DNA of 64,000 nucleotides. Origin: Bacteroidales bacterium (GTDB lineage: Bacteria > Bacteroidota > Bacteroidia > Bacteroidales > UBA10428). Location: contig JAFGKY010000012.1 of NCBI GenBank assembly GCA_016928305.1, forward strand, positions 1 to 64,000, written 5' to 3'. Both the position numbers and the translations under genes were made by a program. This document shows positions 17,557 to 26,839 of this stretch, in pieces; positions within the stretch are counted from its first letter, which is position 1, and the number at the start of each line of letters is the position of its first letter. A model generated the notes under the pieces. It ran no database searches and was not told the DNA's origin. It worked only from the letters and a program-made list of their open reading frames with translations.

Positions 17557-19521
17557 ATGATCTCATTCAACGGACTTAGTGTGATGTTTGGCGGGCAATA
17601 TCTGTTCCGGGACATTTCTTTTCGGGTGAATCCAAAAGACAAGATCGGCCTGGTTGGTCGGAACGGAGCAGGAAAGTCAACACTGCTGAAGATCCTTATG
17701 GGACAACAGTCCTATGATGAAGGTCAGGTTGTTGCTCCGCGGGAGATCAGGCTTGGTTATCTGCCGCAGCAAATGGTGATAACGGACAACAAGACATTAT
17801 TTGAAGAAGCTGCCGGTGCTTTTGATGAGATCAATAACCTTGAAAGGGAAATCGATGAGCTCACCCGCATTATTGAATCAACGACCGACACGAATGCCGA
17901 CGAGTATATTGACTGCCTTGACCAGCTGGCTGAAAAGAATGAACGATTTCATCTGCTGGAAGAAGGAAACCGTGATCAGAAAATTGAACAGGTATTGAAA
18001 GGACTGGGATTTGAGCATAAGGATTTTACCCGACCCACACGGGAATTCAGTGGTGGCTGGCGGATGCGAATCGAGCTGGCAAAGATATTGCTGAAATCAC
18101 CGGATGTATTTCTGCTGGATGAGCCCACCAATCACCTCGACATTGATTCAATCCAATGGCTCGAAGAGTTCCTGAAAAGCTATCACGGGGCTGTTGTACT
18201 GATATCACATGACCGAGCATTTCTTGATACCGTTACGACACGTACGGTCGAGATATCGCTCGGACGATTGTATGACTACCGTGTGCCCTACTCTCATTAT
18301 GTTGTGCTTCGCGCGGAAAGAAGGGAGCAACAGCTTGCGGCTTACAAAAACCAACAGAAAATGATTGAAGACACACGTGAATTCATTGAACGCTTCCGGT
18401 ATAAAAACACAAAGGCCGTACAGGTGCAATCGCGCATTAAAATGCTCGAAAAACTCGACATCATCGAGGTGGATGAAGAGGATACTGCAGCCATCCATGT
18501 ACAGTTCCCTCCCGCACCACGTTCCGGCACTGTCGTATGTGAAACAGCCAACCTGTCAAAGAGCTATGACACCCTTGAAGTGTTAAAAAGCATTGATTTA
18601 AAGCTTCACCGCGGCGACAGGGTAGCCTTTGTCGGACGGAATGGAGAAGGTAAAACAACCTTCTCAAAAATAATAGCCGGTGAACTCGACTATGAAGGAG
18701 AACTAAAAATCGGACACAATGTGCGTACCGGTTATTTTGCCCAAAACCAGGATGAATTGATGGATAATAACAAAACCGTCATTGAAACACTTGATGAAGT
18801 TGCGGTTGGTGATATACGCACAAAGCTGCGGGATATCCTTGGTGCTTTTCTGTTTAGGGGTGAAGATATCGGTAAGAAGGTAAAAGTGCTGTCAGGCGGA
18901 GAACGTTCACGACTGGCAATGGCCCGTCTGTTGCTTGAATCCTATAATTTCCTGGTACTTGATGAACCTACCAATCATCTTGATATGCGATCGAAAGACA
19001 TTCTGAAACAGGCTTTGTTGAAATACAACGGAACGCTGATTATTGTATCACACGATCGTGAATTTCTTGATGGCCTGATAACAAAGGTATATGAATTCAG
19101 CAACCATAAGATCAAAGAACATATCGGTGGCATTTATGATTTCCTTCAGCGGAAAAAAATTGATTCACTGACAGAACTGGAGCGAAAAGACCAGGAAAAA
19201 CCGGTTATTACTGTTAAGGAAGAATCGGTGAACAAGATCGCCTTCCTTGAAAAAAAGGAATTTGAAAGAGAAGTGAGAAAAATTAACAACCGGATAGAAA
19301 AAACGGAAAAAAGGATCGGGGAGGTCGAAGATCATATCAGCCGGTTTGAATCAATCATAGCAAATCCCCCGGGATCGGAAGGACAGCTTAACAATCCTGA
19401 TTTCTACAGGCAGTACGAACAGTACCAGGAAGAACTTACGGATCTGCTTTCAACATGGGAAAGACTGCATGGTGAGCTTGAGGCAATCAAACCATTTCGC
19501 GGCAAACAGCCGGGAGACTGA
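17557..19521 (+). CDS. ABC-F family ATPase (Uup/EttA-like)
   Basis: Soluble tandem ABC protein without membrane segments; the family acts on ribosomes (translation factors, antibiotic protection). The 654 residues contain Walker A GRNGAGKST, signature FSGGWRMRIELAKILL and Walker B VFLLDEPTNHLD in the first half; then GRNGEGKTT, LSGGERSRLAMARLLL and FLVLDEPTNHLD in the second. A charged interdomain linker (about 240-310) and a C-terminal coiled coil (about 565-650, KKEFEREVRKINNRIEKTEKR) resemble the Uup layout. Which ABC-F subgroup it belongs to needs a tree; resistance cannot be inferred. Confidence 0.88.
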   Translation: MISFNGLSVMFGGQYLFRDISFRVNPKDKIGLVGRNGAGKSTLLKILMGQQSYDEGQVVAPREIRLGYLPQQMVITDNKTLFEEAAGAFDEINNLEREIDELTRIIESTTDTNADEYIDCLDQLAEKNERFHLLEEGNRDQKIEQVLKGLGFEHKDFTRPTREFSGGWRMRIELAKILLKSPDVFLLDEPTNHLDIDSIQWLEEFLKSYHGAVVLISHDRAFLDTVTTRTVEISLGRLYDYRVPYSHYVVLRAERREQQLAAYKNQQKMIEDTREFIERFRYKNTKAVQVQSRIKMLEKLDIIEVDEEDTAAIHVQFPPAPRSGTVVCETANLSKSYDTLEVLKSIDLKLHRGDRVAFVGRNGEGKTTFSKIIAGELDYEGELKIGHNVRTGYFAQNQDELMDNNKTVIETLDEVAVGDIRTKLRDILGAFLFRGEDIGKKVKVLSGGERSRLAMARLLLESYNFLVLDEPTNHLDMRSKDILKQALLKYNGTLIIVSHDREFLDGLITKVYEFSNHKIKEHIGGIYDFLQRKKIDSLTELERKDQEKPVITVKEESVNKIAFLEKKEFEREVRKINNRIEKTEKRIGEVEDHISRFESIIANPPGSEGQLNNPDFYRQYEQYQEELTDLLSTWERLHGELEAIKPFRGKQPGD

Positions 19522-19526
19522 ATTCT

Positions 19527-19746
19527 TCCCGATACGATTTGCAATCGGGATAATTACTCTCCCGATGAATCGGGATCGTGAGAAAATTCGGCCATCGATT
19601 TTCAGTTCGTTATCGCTCCTGAAAGCTTATTCTCAACAAATTACTCCGATGTATGTGGTCGGAAAATTAACACTATCCCGATACGCTTCGCTATCGGGAT
19701 AATTCGGCCATCGATTTTCAGTTCGCTATCGCTCCTGAAAATCGGG
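19527..19746. repeat. Twin-hairpin intergenic repeat, two copies
   Basis: A 40-bp segment occurs twice as direct copies with one mismatch, at 19585-19624 and 19701-19740. Each is preceded by a hairpin made of TCCCGAT/ATCGGGA arms (19527-19550, 19560-19575 and 19675-19700). The second copy also forms its own stem, CGATTTTCAG at 19712-19721 with CTGAAAATCG at 19735-19744. This is a REP/BIME-like arrangement of alternating palindromes directly after the ABC-F stop codon; no coding frame is involved. Confidence 0.8.
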
Positions 19747-19807
19747 CCTCATTAAAAATAAAAGAATTTAAATAACTTTGCTGCTATATCACAGGGAACC
19801 GTTAACC

Positions 19808-21091
19808 ATGATCCGGAATATTTTTTTTACACTGCTTATCTTTTTTTTCATCTTCGCTTGTTCGGCCCCTTCGTCAAATATTGTAAGGCCAAAGACAGCA
19901 ACAAAGTCAGGTATTTACAATCCTTCCAGTACAAAATTACACCCACTGTATTCTGTTTTCCACAACTCCGATAATTCATCCATCTTGATGGTAAAAGTAT
20001 TCCCGGTGGAACTTTTATTCAGTGATGCAAATGAAGACAGGAAGTTAATTGCAAAACTCATGATTTCCTTTCGGTTAACTGACATTACCGATCGTTTGTC
20101 GGCAACGCTGGCCGATTCAGGAACCTACAATTATATTATCCTGAAGGATAACGTGGATAAAAGGTTTTTTACCCAGATACCTCTTAAAGCCGAAAGAGGT
20201 AAAATCTATGAACTTCGCATCAATGCCGTGGACAAAACGAGGAAAGAAGAAAACATCGTCTTTATCATGGTGGACAAAAGCTCGCGTTATTCACTGCAGA
20301 ACTTCCGCGTTAAAGAAACCCGGCAGAACCTGCCGCTTTTTGAACCTTTTGTGACAGGCGATGAGCCTTTCAGGTTTGACTACCATACGGATACATTCAG
20401 CCGTGTATTTATTTCCTATTATGGCCAGGAAAGTCCGTTACCCCGGCCTTCTTTTTCGCTTGCCCGTGAAAGAGAGTTTATGGAAAAACCTGACAGCTTA
20501 TGGATACTAAGCTATAAAAAGAACACACCTTTCCAGCTTGGCTATGAAGGAATTTATCATTTCCAGTTTGATACAACCATCCGGGATGGCCTGACGGTTT
20601 TTAATTTCGGGCCCGATTATCCCCGTATCAGGAAAGTACAGCAAATGATAGAACCTCTTGCTTATCTCACTTCGACGGTTGAATACGATAAACTTAAGAA
20701 GTCTGTCAATCAGAAACTGGCTGTTGATAATTTCTGGCTGGGCCTGACAAAAAACGATAAGGATCGTGCCCGTGAACTGATTCGTGTTTATTACAACAGG
20801 GTTTACTTTGCCAACTACTATTTTACGACCTTTAAACCCGGATGGAAAACGGACCGGGGGATGATCTATATCATCTACGGGCCGCCCCAGGCTGTTGCCA
20901 GGGAACCGGGCGTTGAAAAATGGATCTATTATAAAAATAATTTTGCCACCTCCCTGACTTTTACCTTTACCTACACACCCTCTTCCTATGCACTGAATAA
21001 TTTTATTTTACAGCGTTCTGAAAGTTATGACACTTACTGGAGGCAGGCTGTTGATGCCTGGCAGAAGGGTACTGTTTTTATGCTTGAATAA
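19808..21091 (+). CDS. GWxTD domain lipoprotein
   Basis: A 427-residue exported protein with a lipoprotein signal peptide (FFFIFACSAPSS; the Cys after FA is the likely lipid anchor). The C-terminal half contains the name-giving motif as PGWKTDRGMIYIIYGPP near residue 358, where GWxTD is followed by RGxxYIxYG. These proteins are common in Bacteroidota and related phyla, and their function is unknown. ATG 19808 is chosen because it gives a clean lipoprotein signal; the frame opens 30 bp earlier. rlmB starts 12 bp after its stop. Confidence 0.82.
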   Translation: MIRNIFFTLLIFFFIFACSAPSSNIVRPKTATKSGIYNPSSTKLHPLYSVFHNSDNSSILMVKVFPVELLFSDANEDRKLIAKLMISFRLTDITDRLSATLADSGTYNYIILKDNVDKRFFTQIPLKAERGKIYELRINAVDKTRKEENIVFIMVDKSSRYSLQNFRVKETRQNLPLFEPFVTGDEPFRFDYHTDTFSRVFISYYGQESPLPRPSFSLAREREFMEKPDSLWILSYKKNTPFQLGYEGIYHFQFDTTIRDGLTVFNFGPDYPRIRKVQQMIEPLAYLTSTVEYDKLKKSVNQKLAVDNFWLGLTKNDKDRARELIRVYYNRVYFANYYFTTFKPGWKTDRGMIYIIYGPPQAVAREPGVEKWIYYKNNFATSLTFTFTYTPSSYALNNFILQRSESYDTYWRQAVDAWQKGTVFMLE

Positions 21092-21103
21092 TCCCGTGTA
21101 AAC

Positions 21104-21856
21104 GTGAAATCAGCATCTACCTATATATTTGGATTTCATCCGGTAATGGAAGCTTTGCGATCGGGCAAAGAGATGGAAAAGGTATACCTGAGAAAAGGCC
21201 TCCGAAACGAAGCCATTCCGGGACTTATCCATGAACTGCGCGAGAAAAAGATCCCTTTTCAGTTTGTGCCCGTCGAAAAAATCAACCGGATGAGCCGTAA
21301 AAACCACCAGGGGATTATTGCACAGGTTGCTGAAATCGAATACAATGACATTGAGAAGATCATACCCGGTCTTTTTGAAGCAGGTAAAATGCCCATGATC
21401 CTGGTTCTTGACCGCATCACCGATGTGCGGAATATGGGGGCCATCGCCCGCACGGCGGAAGGAGCAGGCATTCATGCCCTGGTGGTGCCTGCAGGAGAGA
21501 CGGCACAGTTAAATGCCGATGCTGTAAAAACTTCGTCCGGTGCGCTGCATTCCCTTCCTGTCTGCCGTACCGAAAGCCTAATTGAAACAGTCACCTTTCT
21601 GAAAGAAAGCGGACTGCAGATAATTGCGGCTACAGAAAAAGCTGAAAGGCTTTTATATGAGGCTGATTTCACGCGGCCATCGGCAATTGTCATGGGGGCC
21701 GAGGATACCGGCATCCATAAAAACCTGCTGGACAAATCGGATATTCAGGTTAAAATACCCCTTTTCGGCAACCTTCATTCCCTGAATGTCAGCGCGGCAG
21801 CATCCATTGTCATGTATGAAGCTGTAAGGCAACGTTTGTTTTCGGCCGAAGAATAA
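21104..21856 (+). CDS. rlmB: 23S rRNA 2'-O-ribose methyltransferase (SpoU family, RlmB/TrmH type)
   Basis: Methylates the 2'-OH of G2251 (E. coli numbering) in the peptidyl-transferase loop. The 250 residues include an N-terminal substrate-binding domain (YIFGFHPVMEALRSGKEMEKVYL) and a SPOUT knot domain with the three motifs VTDVRNMGAIARTAEG, VMGAEDTGIH and IPLFGNLHSLNVSAAASIVMYEA. The start is a GTG, 12 bp after the GWxTD stop, with no ATG upstream in frame. Assignment to RlmB rather than another TrmH paralogue rests on the N-terminal domain. Confidence 0.9.
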   Translation: MKSASTYIFGFHPVMEALRSGKEMEKVYLRKGLRNEAIPGLIHELREKKIPFQFVPVEKINRMSRKNHQGIIAQVAEIEYNDIEKIIPGLFEAGKMPMILVLDRITDVRNMGAIARTAEGAGIHALVVPAGETAQLNADAVKTSSGALHSLPVCRTESLIETVTFLKESGLQIIAATEKAERLLYEADFTRPSAIVMGAEDTGIHKNLLDKSDIQVKIPLFGNLHSLNVSAAASIVMYEAVRQRLFSAEE

Positions 21857-21857
21857 T

Positions 21858-21888
21858 TTTGCAAATCAGTCAGGTATTTCTATTTTTA
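21858..21888 (+). promoter_or_regulatory. Predicted promoter of asnA
   Basis: TTTG at 21858-21861, a 19-bp spacer and TATTTTTA at 21881-21888 (one mismatch to TAnnTTTG) lie just after the rlmB stop and 41 bp before the asnA ATG. Confidence 0.5.
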
Positions 21889-21928
21889 ACAGCAGAATTT
21901 GCTATTATTAAAGTTAAAACGTCGTCAT

Positions 21929-22969
21929 ATGAGTAAACCTTTGATCGTACCGAAAAAATACAAAAGCCTGCTCGACCTGAACCAAACCGAAAAAGCCATA
22001 AAACTGGTTAAAGACACCTTTCAGCAGCAGCTCTCGGCTGAGCTGAACCTGAGAAGGGTGACAGCTCCGTTGATAGTCCTGCAGGGAACAGGCATCAACG
22101 ATGATCTTAACGGCACAGAGCACAAAGTTTCCTTTCCGATAAAAGACATGAACAAGTCTGTGGCAGAGGTGGTGAATTCCCTGGCAAAATGGAAACGCAT
22201 GGCGCTGGCCGATTACGGTATAGCAAAGGGATGCGGTATCTATACCGATATGAACGCCATACGGCCCGATGAAGAACTGAGCAATATTCACTCGCTATAT
22301 GTCGACCAGTGGGACTGGGAACGAAGGATCAGCCGCAAGGACAGGAACCTGGAATTCCTGAAGTACATTGTGCGCAAGATATATGAAGTACTCAAGCGCA
22401 CCGAATACGTGGTGAACGAGAATTACGCAACATTGCGTCCTGTGCTGCCGCACGATATTACATTCATTCATTCAGAGGAGTTGCAGCAACTCTATCCGGA
22501 TCTGGATCCACGTCAGCGTGAAACAGAGGCTGCCAGGAAATACGGGGCCATATTCATCATCGGTATCGGCGGTGTCCTTGCTGATGGTAAGCAACACGAT
22601 GGCAGGGCGCCGGATTATGATGACTGGACAACGCCGACTGAAAAAGGATACCGTGGACTGAACGGGGATATTATCCTGTGGAACCCGGTGCTGGAAAGTG
22701 CCTTTGAGGTATCATCCATGGGCATCCGTGTCGATAAGGATGCGCTCCTGCAGCAACTTGAGATAACCGGCACCACCGACCGAAAAAAACTGCTCTGGCA
22801 CAAGCGGCTGCTCAACGATGAACTGCCCTTGTCCATCGGCGGGGGCATCGGGCAATCGAGGATCTGCATGTTCTTCCTGCAGAAAGCGCACATTGGGGAA
22901 GTGCAGGCCTGTATCTGGCCACACGCAATCATCGAGCAGTGCAAGAAGAATAATATATTTTTATTGTAA
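21929..22969 (+). CDS. asnA: Aspartate-ammonia ligase
   Basis: Makes asparagine from aspartate, ammonia and ATP, using free ammonia rather than glutamine. The 346-residue protein matches AsnA throughout: LNLRRVTAPLIV, the FPIKDM strand, KWKRMALADYG, LYVDQWDWE, and the C-terminal class-II synthetase motif SIGGGIGQSRICMFFLQKAHIGEVQ. Length is at the upper end of the family. ATG 21929 gives the normal N-terminus. Use of ammonia fits the presence of the Amt/PII pair 2.5 kb downstream, though the two are not in one operon. Confidence 0.96.
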   Translation: MSKPLIVPKKYKSLLDLNQTEKAIKLVKDTFQQQLSAELNLRRVTAPLIVLQGTGINDDLNGTEHKVSFPIKDMNKSVAEVVNSLAKWKRMALADYGIAKGCGIYTDMNAIRPDEELSNIHSLYVDQWDWERRISRKDRNLEFLKYIVRKIYEVLKRTEYVVNENYATLRPVLPHDITFIHSEELQQLYPDLDPRQRETEAARKYGAIFIIGIGGVLADGKQHDGRAPDYDDWTTPTEKGYRGLNGDIILWNPVLESAFEVSSMGIRVDKDALLQQLEITGTTDRKKLLWHKRLLNDELPLSIGGGIGQSRICMFFLQKAHIGEVQACIWPHAIIEQCKKNNIFLL

Positions 22970-23025
22970 CACCTCACCCCGGCTTGTATGGCGGGCAGGC
23001 CTGCTGCTCTCCTGTTGTGACATCT

Positions 23026-23049
23026 CACCCCTGCCCCTCTGGAGAGGGG
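23026..23049. repeat. G/C hairpin repeat CTCACCCCTGCCCCTCT
   Basis: CCCCTC (23034-23039), a TGGA loop and GAGGGG (23044-23049) form a perfect hairpin after asnA. The leading CTCACCCCTGCCCCTCT recurs before the hairpin at 30249-30271, so this is a dispersed repeat that may also serve as a terminator; it has no T-run. Confidence 0.55.
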
Positions 23050-23108
23050 GAAGAAGTTATATATTGTTGTTTTCAAAAAAAGAAACTTACTTTTTATAGT
23101 GAATCCAA

Positions 23109-23172
23109 TCTTCAAATTTTCAAATTTTCAAATTTTCAAACTTTCAAATCTTCAAACTTTCAAATCTTCAAA
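23109..23172. repeat. Octanucleotide tandem array TYTTCAAA x8
   Basis: Eight head-to-tail 8-bp units, all fitting (T/C)(T/C)TTCAAA, lie directly before typA. The last units cover the place of the -33 element, and the array ends 11 bp before the -7 box. Copy number in such an array can change by slippage. Confidence 0.85.
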
Positions 23173-23190
23173 CTTTTTTCTTTACATTTG
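23158..23190 (+). promoter_or_regulatory. Predicted promoter of typA
   Basis: TACATTTG at 23183-23190 is a perfect -7 box, 20 bp before the ATG. The -33 position (TTTC at 23158-23161, three of four matches) falls within the octamer array, so the array is part of the promoter. Confidence 0.55.
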
Positions 23191-23210
23191 CCTCCCAATT
23201 TTAACAATCG

Positions 23211-25010
23211 ATGCAGGAAATACGGAATGTGGCGATCATCGCCCATGTAGATCACGGGAAGACGACGCTGGTGGATAAGATACTTTTTCAGACCAAACTT
23301 TTCAAAGATCATGAGAGGCCGGGGGAACTTATCATGGACAGCAATGAGCTGGAGCGTGAAAGAGGCATCACCATCCTGGCTAAAAATGTTTCAGTGATTT
23401 ATAAAAACGTTAAGATAAACATTATCGATACCCCGGGCCATGCCGACTTTGGAGGTGAGGTGGAACGTGTGCTGAACATGGCCGATGGGGCGCTGCTGCT
23501 GGTGGATGCGTTCGAGGGCACCATGCCGCAGACCCGTTTCGTGCTGGAAAAGGCATTGCGGATGGGATTAAAGCCCATCGTGGTGATCAACAAGGTAGAC
23601 AAACCCAACTGCAGGCCGGAGGAAGTGCATGAACAGGTGTTCGACCTCATGTATAACCTCAATGCCAGCGAGTACCAGCTTGATTTTCCTACCTTTTACG
23701 GATCGACCAAGCAGGGCTGGATGTCGCCCGATCACCGGAAACAGACAAAGGATATCACCCCCCTGCTGGACGGGATCATAAAGCATATCCCTGCGCCGCG
23801 GATGATGAAAGGCACCCCGCAAATGCTGATCTCTAACCTCGATTATTCAAATTACGTCGGACGGATTGCCCTCGGACGCATATACCGGGGTGAGCTGATT
23901 GCCAATATGCCCGTTTCGCTGATGAAGCAGGACGGAACAGTAATCCGTACACGCATCAAGGAATTATCGGTATACGAAGGGCTGACACGAAAAAATGTTG
24001 AAAAGGCAACCTGTGGCGATATCTGTGCCCTGGTGGGTATTGAAGATTTTACCATTGGTGACACCATCAGTGACATTGGGAATCCCGAATCCCTGGAAGC
24101 CATTTCGGTGGATGAACCCACCATGAGCATGCTGTTTACCATCAATAATTCACCTTTCTACGGGAAGGAAGGGAAATATGTAACGTCGAGGCATTTGAAG
24201 GAAAGGCTTGAAAGGGAACTGGAAAAGAACCTTGCACTGAGGATGGAACCGACTGATTCAGGCGATTCATTCACGGTATACGGCAGGGGTGTTCTTCATC
24301 TTTCCATTTTAATAGAGACCATGCGCAGGGAGGGATATGAATTACAGGTTGGCCAGCCCCGGGTCATCATCAAATCGATTGCCGGTGAAAAATGCGAGCC
24401 GGTGGAGATCCTCTTCGTTGACCTTCCGGAGGAATATTCCGGTAAAGCCATCGAGATGATTGCTGCACGAAGGGGACAGATGCATGTGATGGAACGGCGC
24501 GGTGACCGCATTCACCTTGAATTTGACATACCGTCGCGCGGCATCATAGGATTGCGGACCAACCTGCTTACGGCCACGGCAGGAGAGGCCGTGATATCAC
24601 ATCGTTTTAAAAGCTTTGAACCACTGAAAGGCGACATCGAAAAACGCACCAACGGTTCACTCATCGCCATGGAAACCGGTACCGTTTTTGCTTATGCACT
24701 GGACAAGCTCAAAGACCGGGGTATTTTTTTCGTCGACCCGATGGAAGAAGTGTACGCTGGTCAGGTGGTGGGAGAAAACAGTCGCCCGGGCGACCTCGTG
24801 CTGAATGTCACCCGTGCTAAAAAGCTCACCAACATGAGGGCTTCCGGTTCGGATGAAAAGGTAAGGCTTGAACCTCCCCTGCTTTTCAGTCTCGAGGAAG
24901 CACTGGAGTACATTCAGGAGGATGAATACGTTGAGGTAACACCTTCCAGGATCCGTTTGCGGAAAATATTACTGGATGAGAATAAAAGGAAGCAGGCGAA
25001 TAAGGTGTGA
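23211..25010 (+). CDS. typA: Translational GTPase TypA/BipA
   Basis: Ribosome-associated GTPase involved in 50S assembly and stress or low-temperature growth. The 599 residues show G1 HVDHGKTT (12-19), the switch region ERGITI, G3 DTPGHADFGGEV, G4 NKVD and the EF-G-like domains III and V, with RGIIGLRTNLLTATAGEAV in the TypA-specific C-terminal part. It is a single-gene unit with its own promoter and a strong hairpin at 25023-25039. The array of octamers upstream is the only oddity. Confidence 0.97.
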   Translation: MQEIRNVAIIAHVDHGKTTLVDKILFQTKLFKDHERPGELIMDSNELERERGITILAKNVSVIYKNVKINIIDTPGHADFGGEVERVLNMADGALLLVDAFEGTMPQTRFVLEKALRMGLKPIVVINKVDKPNCRPEEVHEQVFDLMYNLNASEYQLDFPTFYGSTKQGWMSPDHRKQTKDITPLLDGIIKHIPAPRMMKGTPQMLISNLDYSNYVGRIALGRIYRGELIANMPVSLMKQDGTVIRTRIKELSVYEGLTRKNVEKATCGDICALVGIEDFTIGDTISDIGNPESLEAISVDEPTMSMLFTINNSPFYGKEGKYVTSRHLKERLERELEKNLALRMEPTDSGDSFTVYGRGVLHLSILIETMRREGYELQVGQPRVIIKSIAGEKCEPVEILFVDLPEEYSGKAIEMIAARRGQMHVMERRGDRIHLEFDIPSRGIIGLRTNLLTATAGEAVISHRFKSFEPLKGDIEKRTNGSLIAMETGTVFAYALDKLKDRGIFFVDPMEEVYAGQVVGENSRPGDLVLNVTRAKKLTNMRASGSDEKVRLEPPLLFSLEEALEYIQEDEYVEVTPSRIRLRKILLDENKRKQANKV

Positions 25011-25020
25011 AGCCCCTCCC

Positions 25021-25042
25021 AGCCTCCCCTAAGGGGAGGAGC
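25021..25042 (+). terminator. Hairpin after typA
   Basis: CCTCCCC (25023-25029), loop TAA, GGGGAGG (25033-25039) form a perfect 7-bp G/C stem starting 12 bp after the stop codon. There is no T-run, so it may be an intergenic repeat or an mRNA-stabilising structure rather than an intrinsic terminator. Confidence 0.45.
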
Positions 25043-25440
25043 TAATATGTGTGTGCCTTTAGGCCAGTGTTTTGGTGAAAGCTTTCCATTAACAGTATAT
25101 CACATATATATTCTTATGCCTGTTTGATCAACTTGCAGGTGCTTGAATCTGTTATTAAGGGATTGCCAATGTTACTTGTCACTTGTCACCATCCCTATCT
25201 TCACTGGCACATTCGCTTATGCCTGAATGAAGAAAAATCCATTACCATGATGATCGGATAAAGACACATGTTTTTACAATGTATTATAAAAAAAGTATAT
25301 TTTTTACTAATACCCTATAATATATAAGGTATAATAAAATTATTTATCTATTATTATATTTTATACCCCGTTTTTTATATATAATTTATAAAATATTTAT
25401 ATTATTATTTTGGATATACCCTCATTTTTTATATTTTTGA
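25043..25440. promoter_or_regulatory. Gene-free, AT-rich control region upstream of amt
   Basis: The first part carries two TTGTCAC heptamers (25176-25189). From about 25255 the sequence becomes almost pure A/T, far from its surroundings. Within it AATACCC (25309-25315), GGTATA (inverted, 25328-25333), TATACCC (25362-25368) and TATACCC (25415-25421) stand out as the only G/C islands. The last lies between the -33 (TTTG 25409-25412) and -7 (TATTTTTG 25432-25439, 19-bp spacer) of the amt promoter. These look like repeated operator sites; the regulator is unknown. Confidence 0.5.
25409..25439 (+). promoter_or_regulatory. Predicted promoter of amt-glnK
   Basis: TTTG (25409-25412), 19 bp, TATTTTTG (25432-25439): full match to the Bacteroidota promoter pattern, 34 bp before the amt start codon. 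Confidence 0.7.
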
Positions 25441-25473
25441 CTCGATGTTTAATGCTAAAAATATCTCAAGTGT

Positions 25474-26805
25474 ATGCGAGCAAAAAAAAGAATCTTTATG
25501 ATGACCGGTATTCTGGCCATCATTTCGGCCATACCGGCCTTCGGATCGGATGTAACTCCGATCGACACGGGCATTACCGCCTGGATGTTAACCTCGACCA
25601 CCCTTGTGCTTTTGATGGTTCCCGGACTGGCCATGTTTTACGGCGGGCTTGTGGGGACAAAGAACGTGCTGGGGACCATGATGCACAGTTTCGCAGCTAT
25701 GGGTATAATGGCCGTTCTCTGGGTCATCGTCGGATACTCGATGAGTTTTGGTCAGAACATCCTGGGCGGATGGTTTGGATGGAACAAGGACTATTTTCTG
25801 CTCAGGGGAATTGACGAATCCATTACAACAACCGGAATTCCTGAATATGTTTTTTCCATGTTCCAGGGTAAATTTGCGATTATAACGCCTGCTCTTATTG
25901 CCGGAGCAATTGCAGAAAGGGTATCCTTCAAAGGATATTTAGTTTTCATCGCTTTATGGGGGGTATTGGTATACAATCCTCTTTGCCACTGGGTATGGGC
26001 AGGTGACGGATTTCTCTTCAACATGGGAGCTATGGGAGCAATTGACTTTGCCGGTGGCACGGTTGTTCATATCGCTTCCGGAGTGAGCGGTCTTATTGCT
26101 GCATTGTACCTGGGTGCCCGCAGGGGTCACCCGAAAACGGTCGCCGCCCCCAGCAACCTGGTAATGACCATGATCGGCGCAGGTTTGTTATGGGTAGGAT
26201 GGTTTGGCTTTAATGCAGGCAGCAGTGTCAGCAGCGGTCTGCTCACGGCACAGGCGCTCACGGCAACGCAGGTGGCAGCGGCCTCCGGAGCGATAGCCTG
26301 GATACTCATTGAATCGATTCATCAGGGTAAGGCCACTGCCCTCGGATTTGCCAGTGGTATTCTGGCCGGACTGGTGGCTGTTACCCCTGCCGCCGGGGTT
26401 GTGCAGCCATGGGGAGCTATCCTTCTCGGTTTTGGCGCATCACTGATATGTTATCTCGCCATTCAGCTTAAGAACAAATTAGGGTATGATGACAGTCTGG
26501 ATGCCTTCGGTATACATGGTATCGGAGGAATCACCGGATCGCTGCTCCTGGTCTTCTTCATCCGGAAGAGCTGGATGCAGGCTGCCGCCGAAGCCGCCGA
26601 CGGATCCTGGTCGGTAGGGCAGCAGCTGGGTGTCCAGCTGGCCGCCGTCGGTATCGCTATCGCCTATGCAGCCGGTGTTACCCTCATCCTGGTGTGGATT
26701 GTCAATAAAGTTGTCGGATTCAGGGCATCCACCGAAGCTGAAATGCAGGGACTCGACTATACATATCACGGAGAACAGGGATACGGAATGCTGACCCCCA
26801 GTTAA
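25474..26805 (+). CDS. amt: Ammonium transporter (Amt/MEP/Rh family)
   Basis: Inner-membrane ammonium channel/transporter. The 443 residues begin with a signal peptide (ending near AFGSD), as in many AmtB precursors, and contain 11 predicted helices. Recognisable are GLAMFYGGLVGTKN, the gate region FQGKFAIITPALIAGAIAER, the ammonium site Asp in GAIDFAGGTVVHI with the first pore His eight residues later, and the second pore His in AFGIHGIGGITGS. The C-terminal tail EMQGLDYTYHGEQGYG is the segment that PII proteins block. It is followed 34 bp later by the PII gene, as is standard. Confidence 0.97.
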   Translation: MRAKKRIFMMTGILAIISAIPAFGSDVTPIDTGITAWMLTSTTLVLLMVPGLAMFYGGLVGTKNVLGTMMHSFAAMGIMAVLWVIVGYSMSFGQNILGGWFGWNKDYFLLRGIDESITTTGIPEYVFSMFQGKFAIITPALIAGAIAERVSFKGYLVFIALWGVLVYNPLCHWVWAGDGFLFNMGAMGAIDFAGGTVVHIASGVSGLIAALYLGARRGHPKTVAAPSNLVMTMIGAGLLWVGWFGFNAGSSVSSGLLTAQALTATQVAAASGAIAWILIESIHQGKATALGFASGILAGLVAVTPAAGVVQPWGAILLGFGASLICYLAIQLKNKLGYDDSLDAFGIHGIGGITGSLLLVFFIRKSWMQAAAEAADGSWSVGQQLGVQLAAVGIAIAYAAGVTLILVWIVNKVVGFRASTEAEMQGLDYTYHGEQGYGMLTPS

Positions 26806-26839
26806 TGTACTGCAAAGTAAATAACGAAAAATTTATACC

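Noticed and set aside
23109..23172. CRISPR-like array
   Set aside because: The units are 8 bp head to tail with no spacers; the same applies to all heptamer arrays. No cas genes are present.
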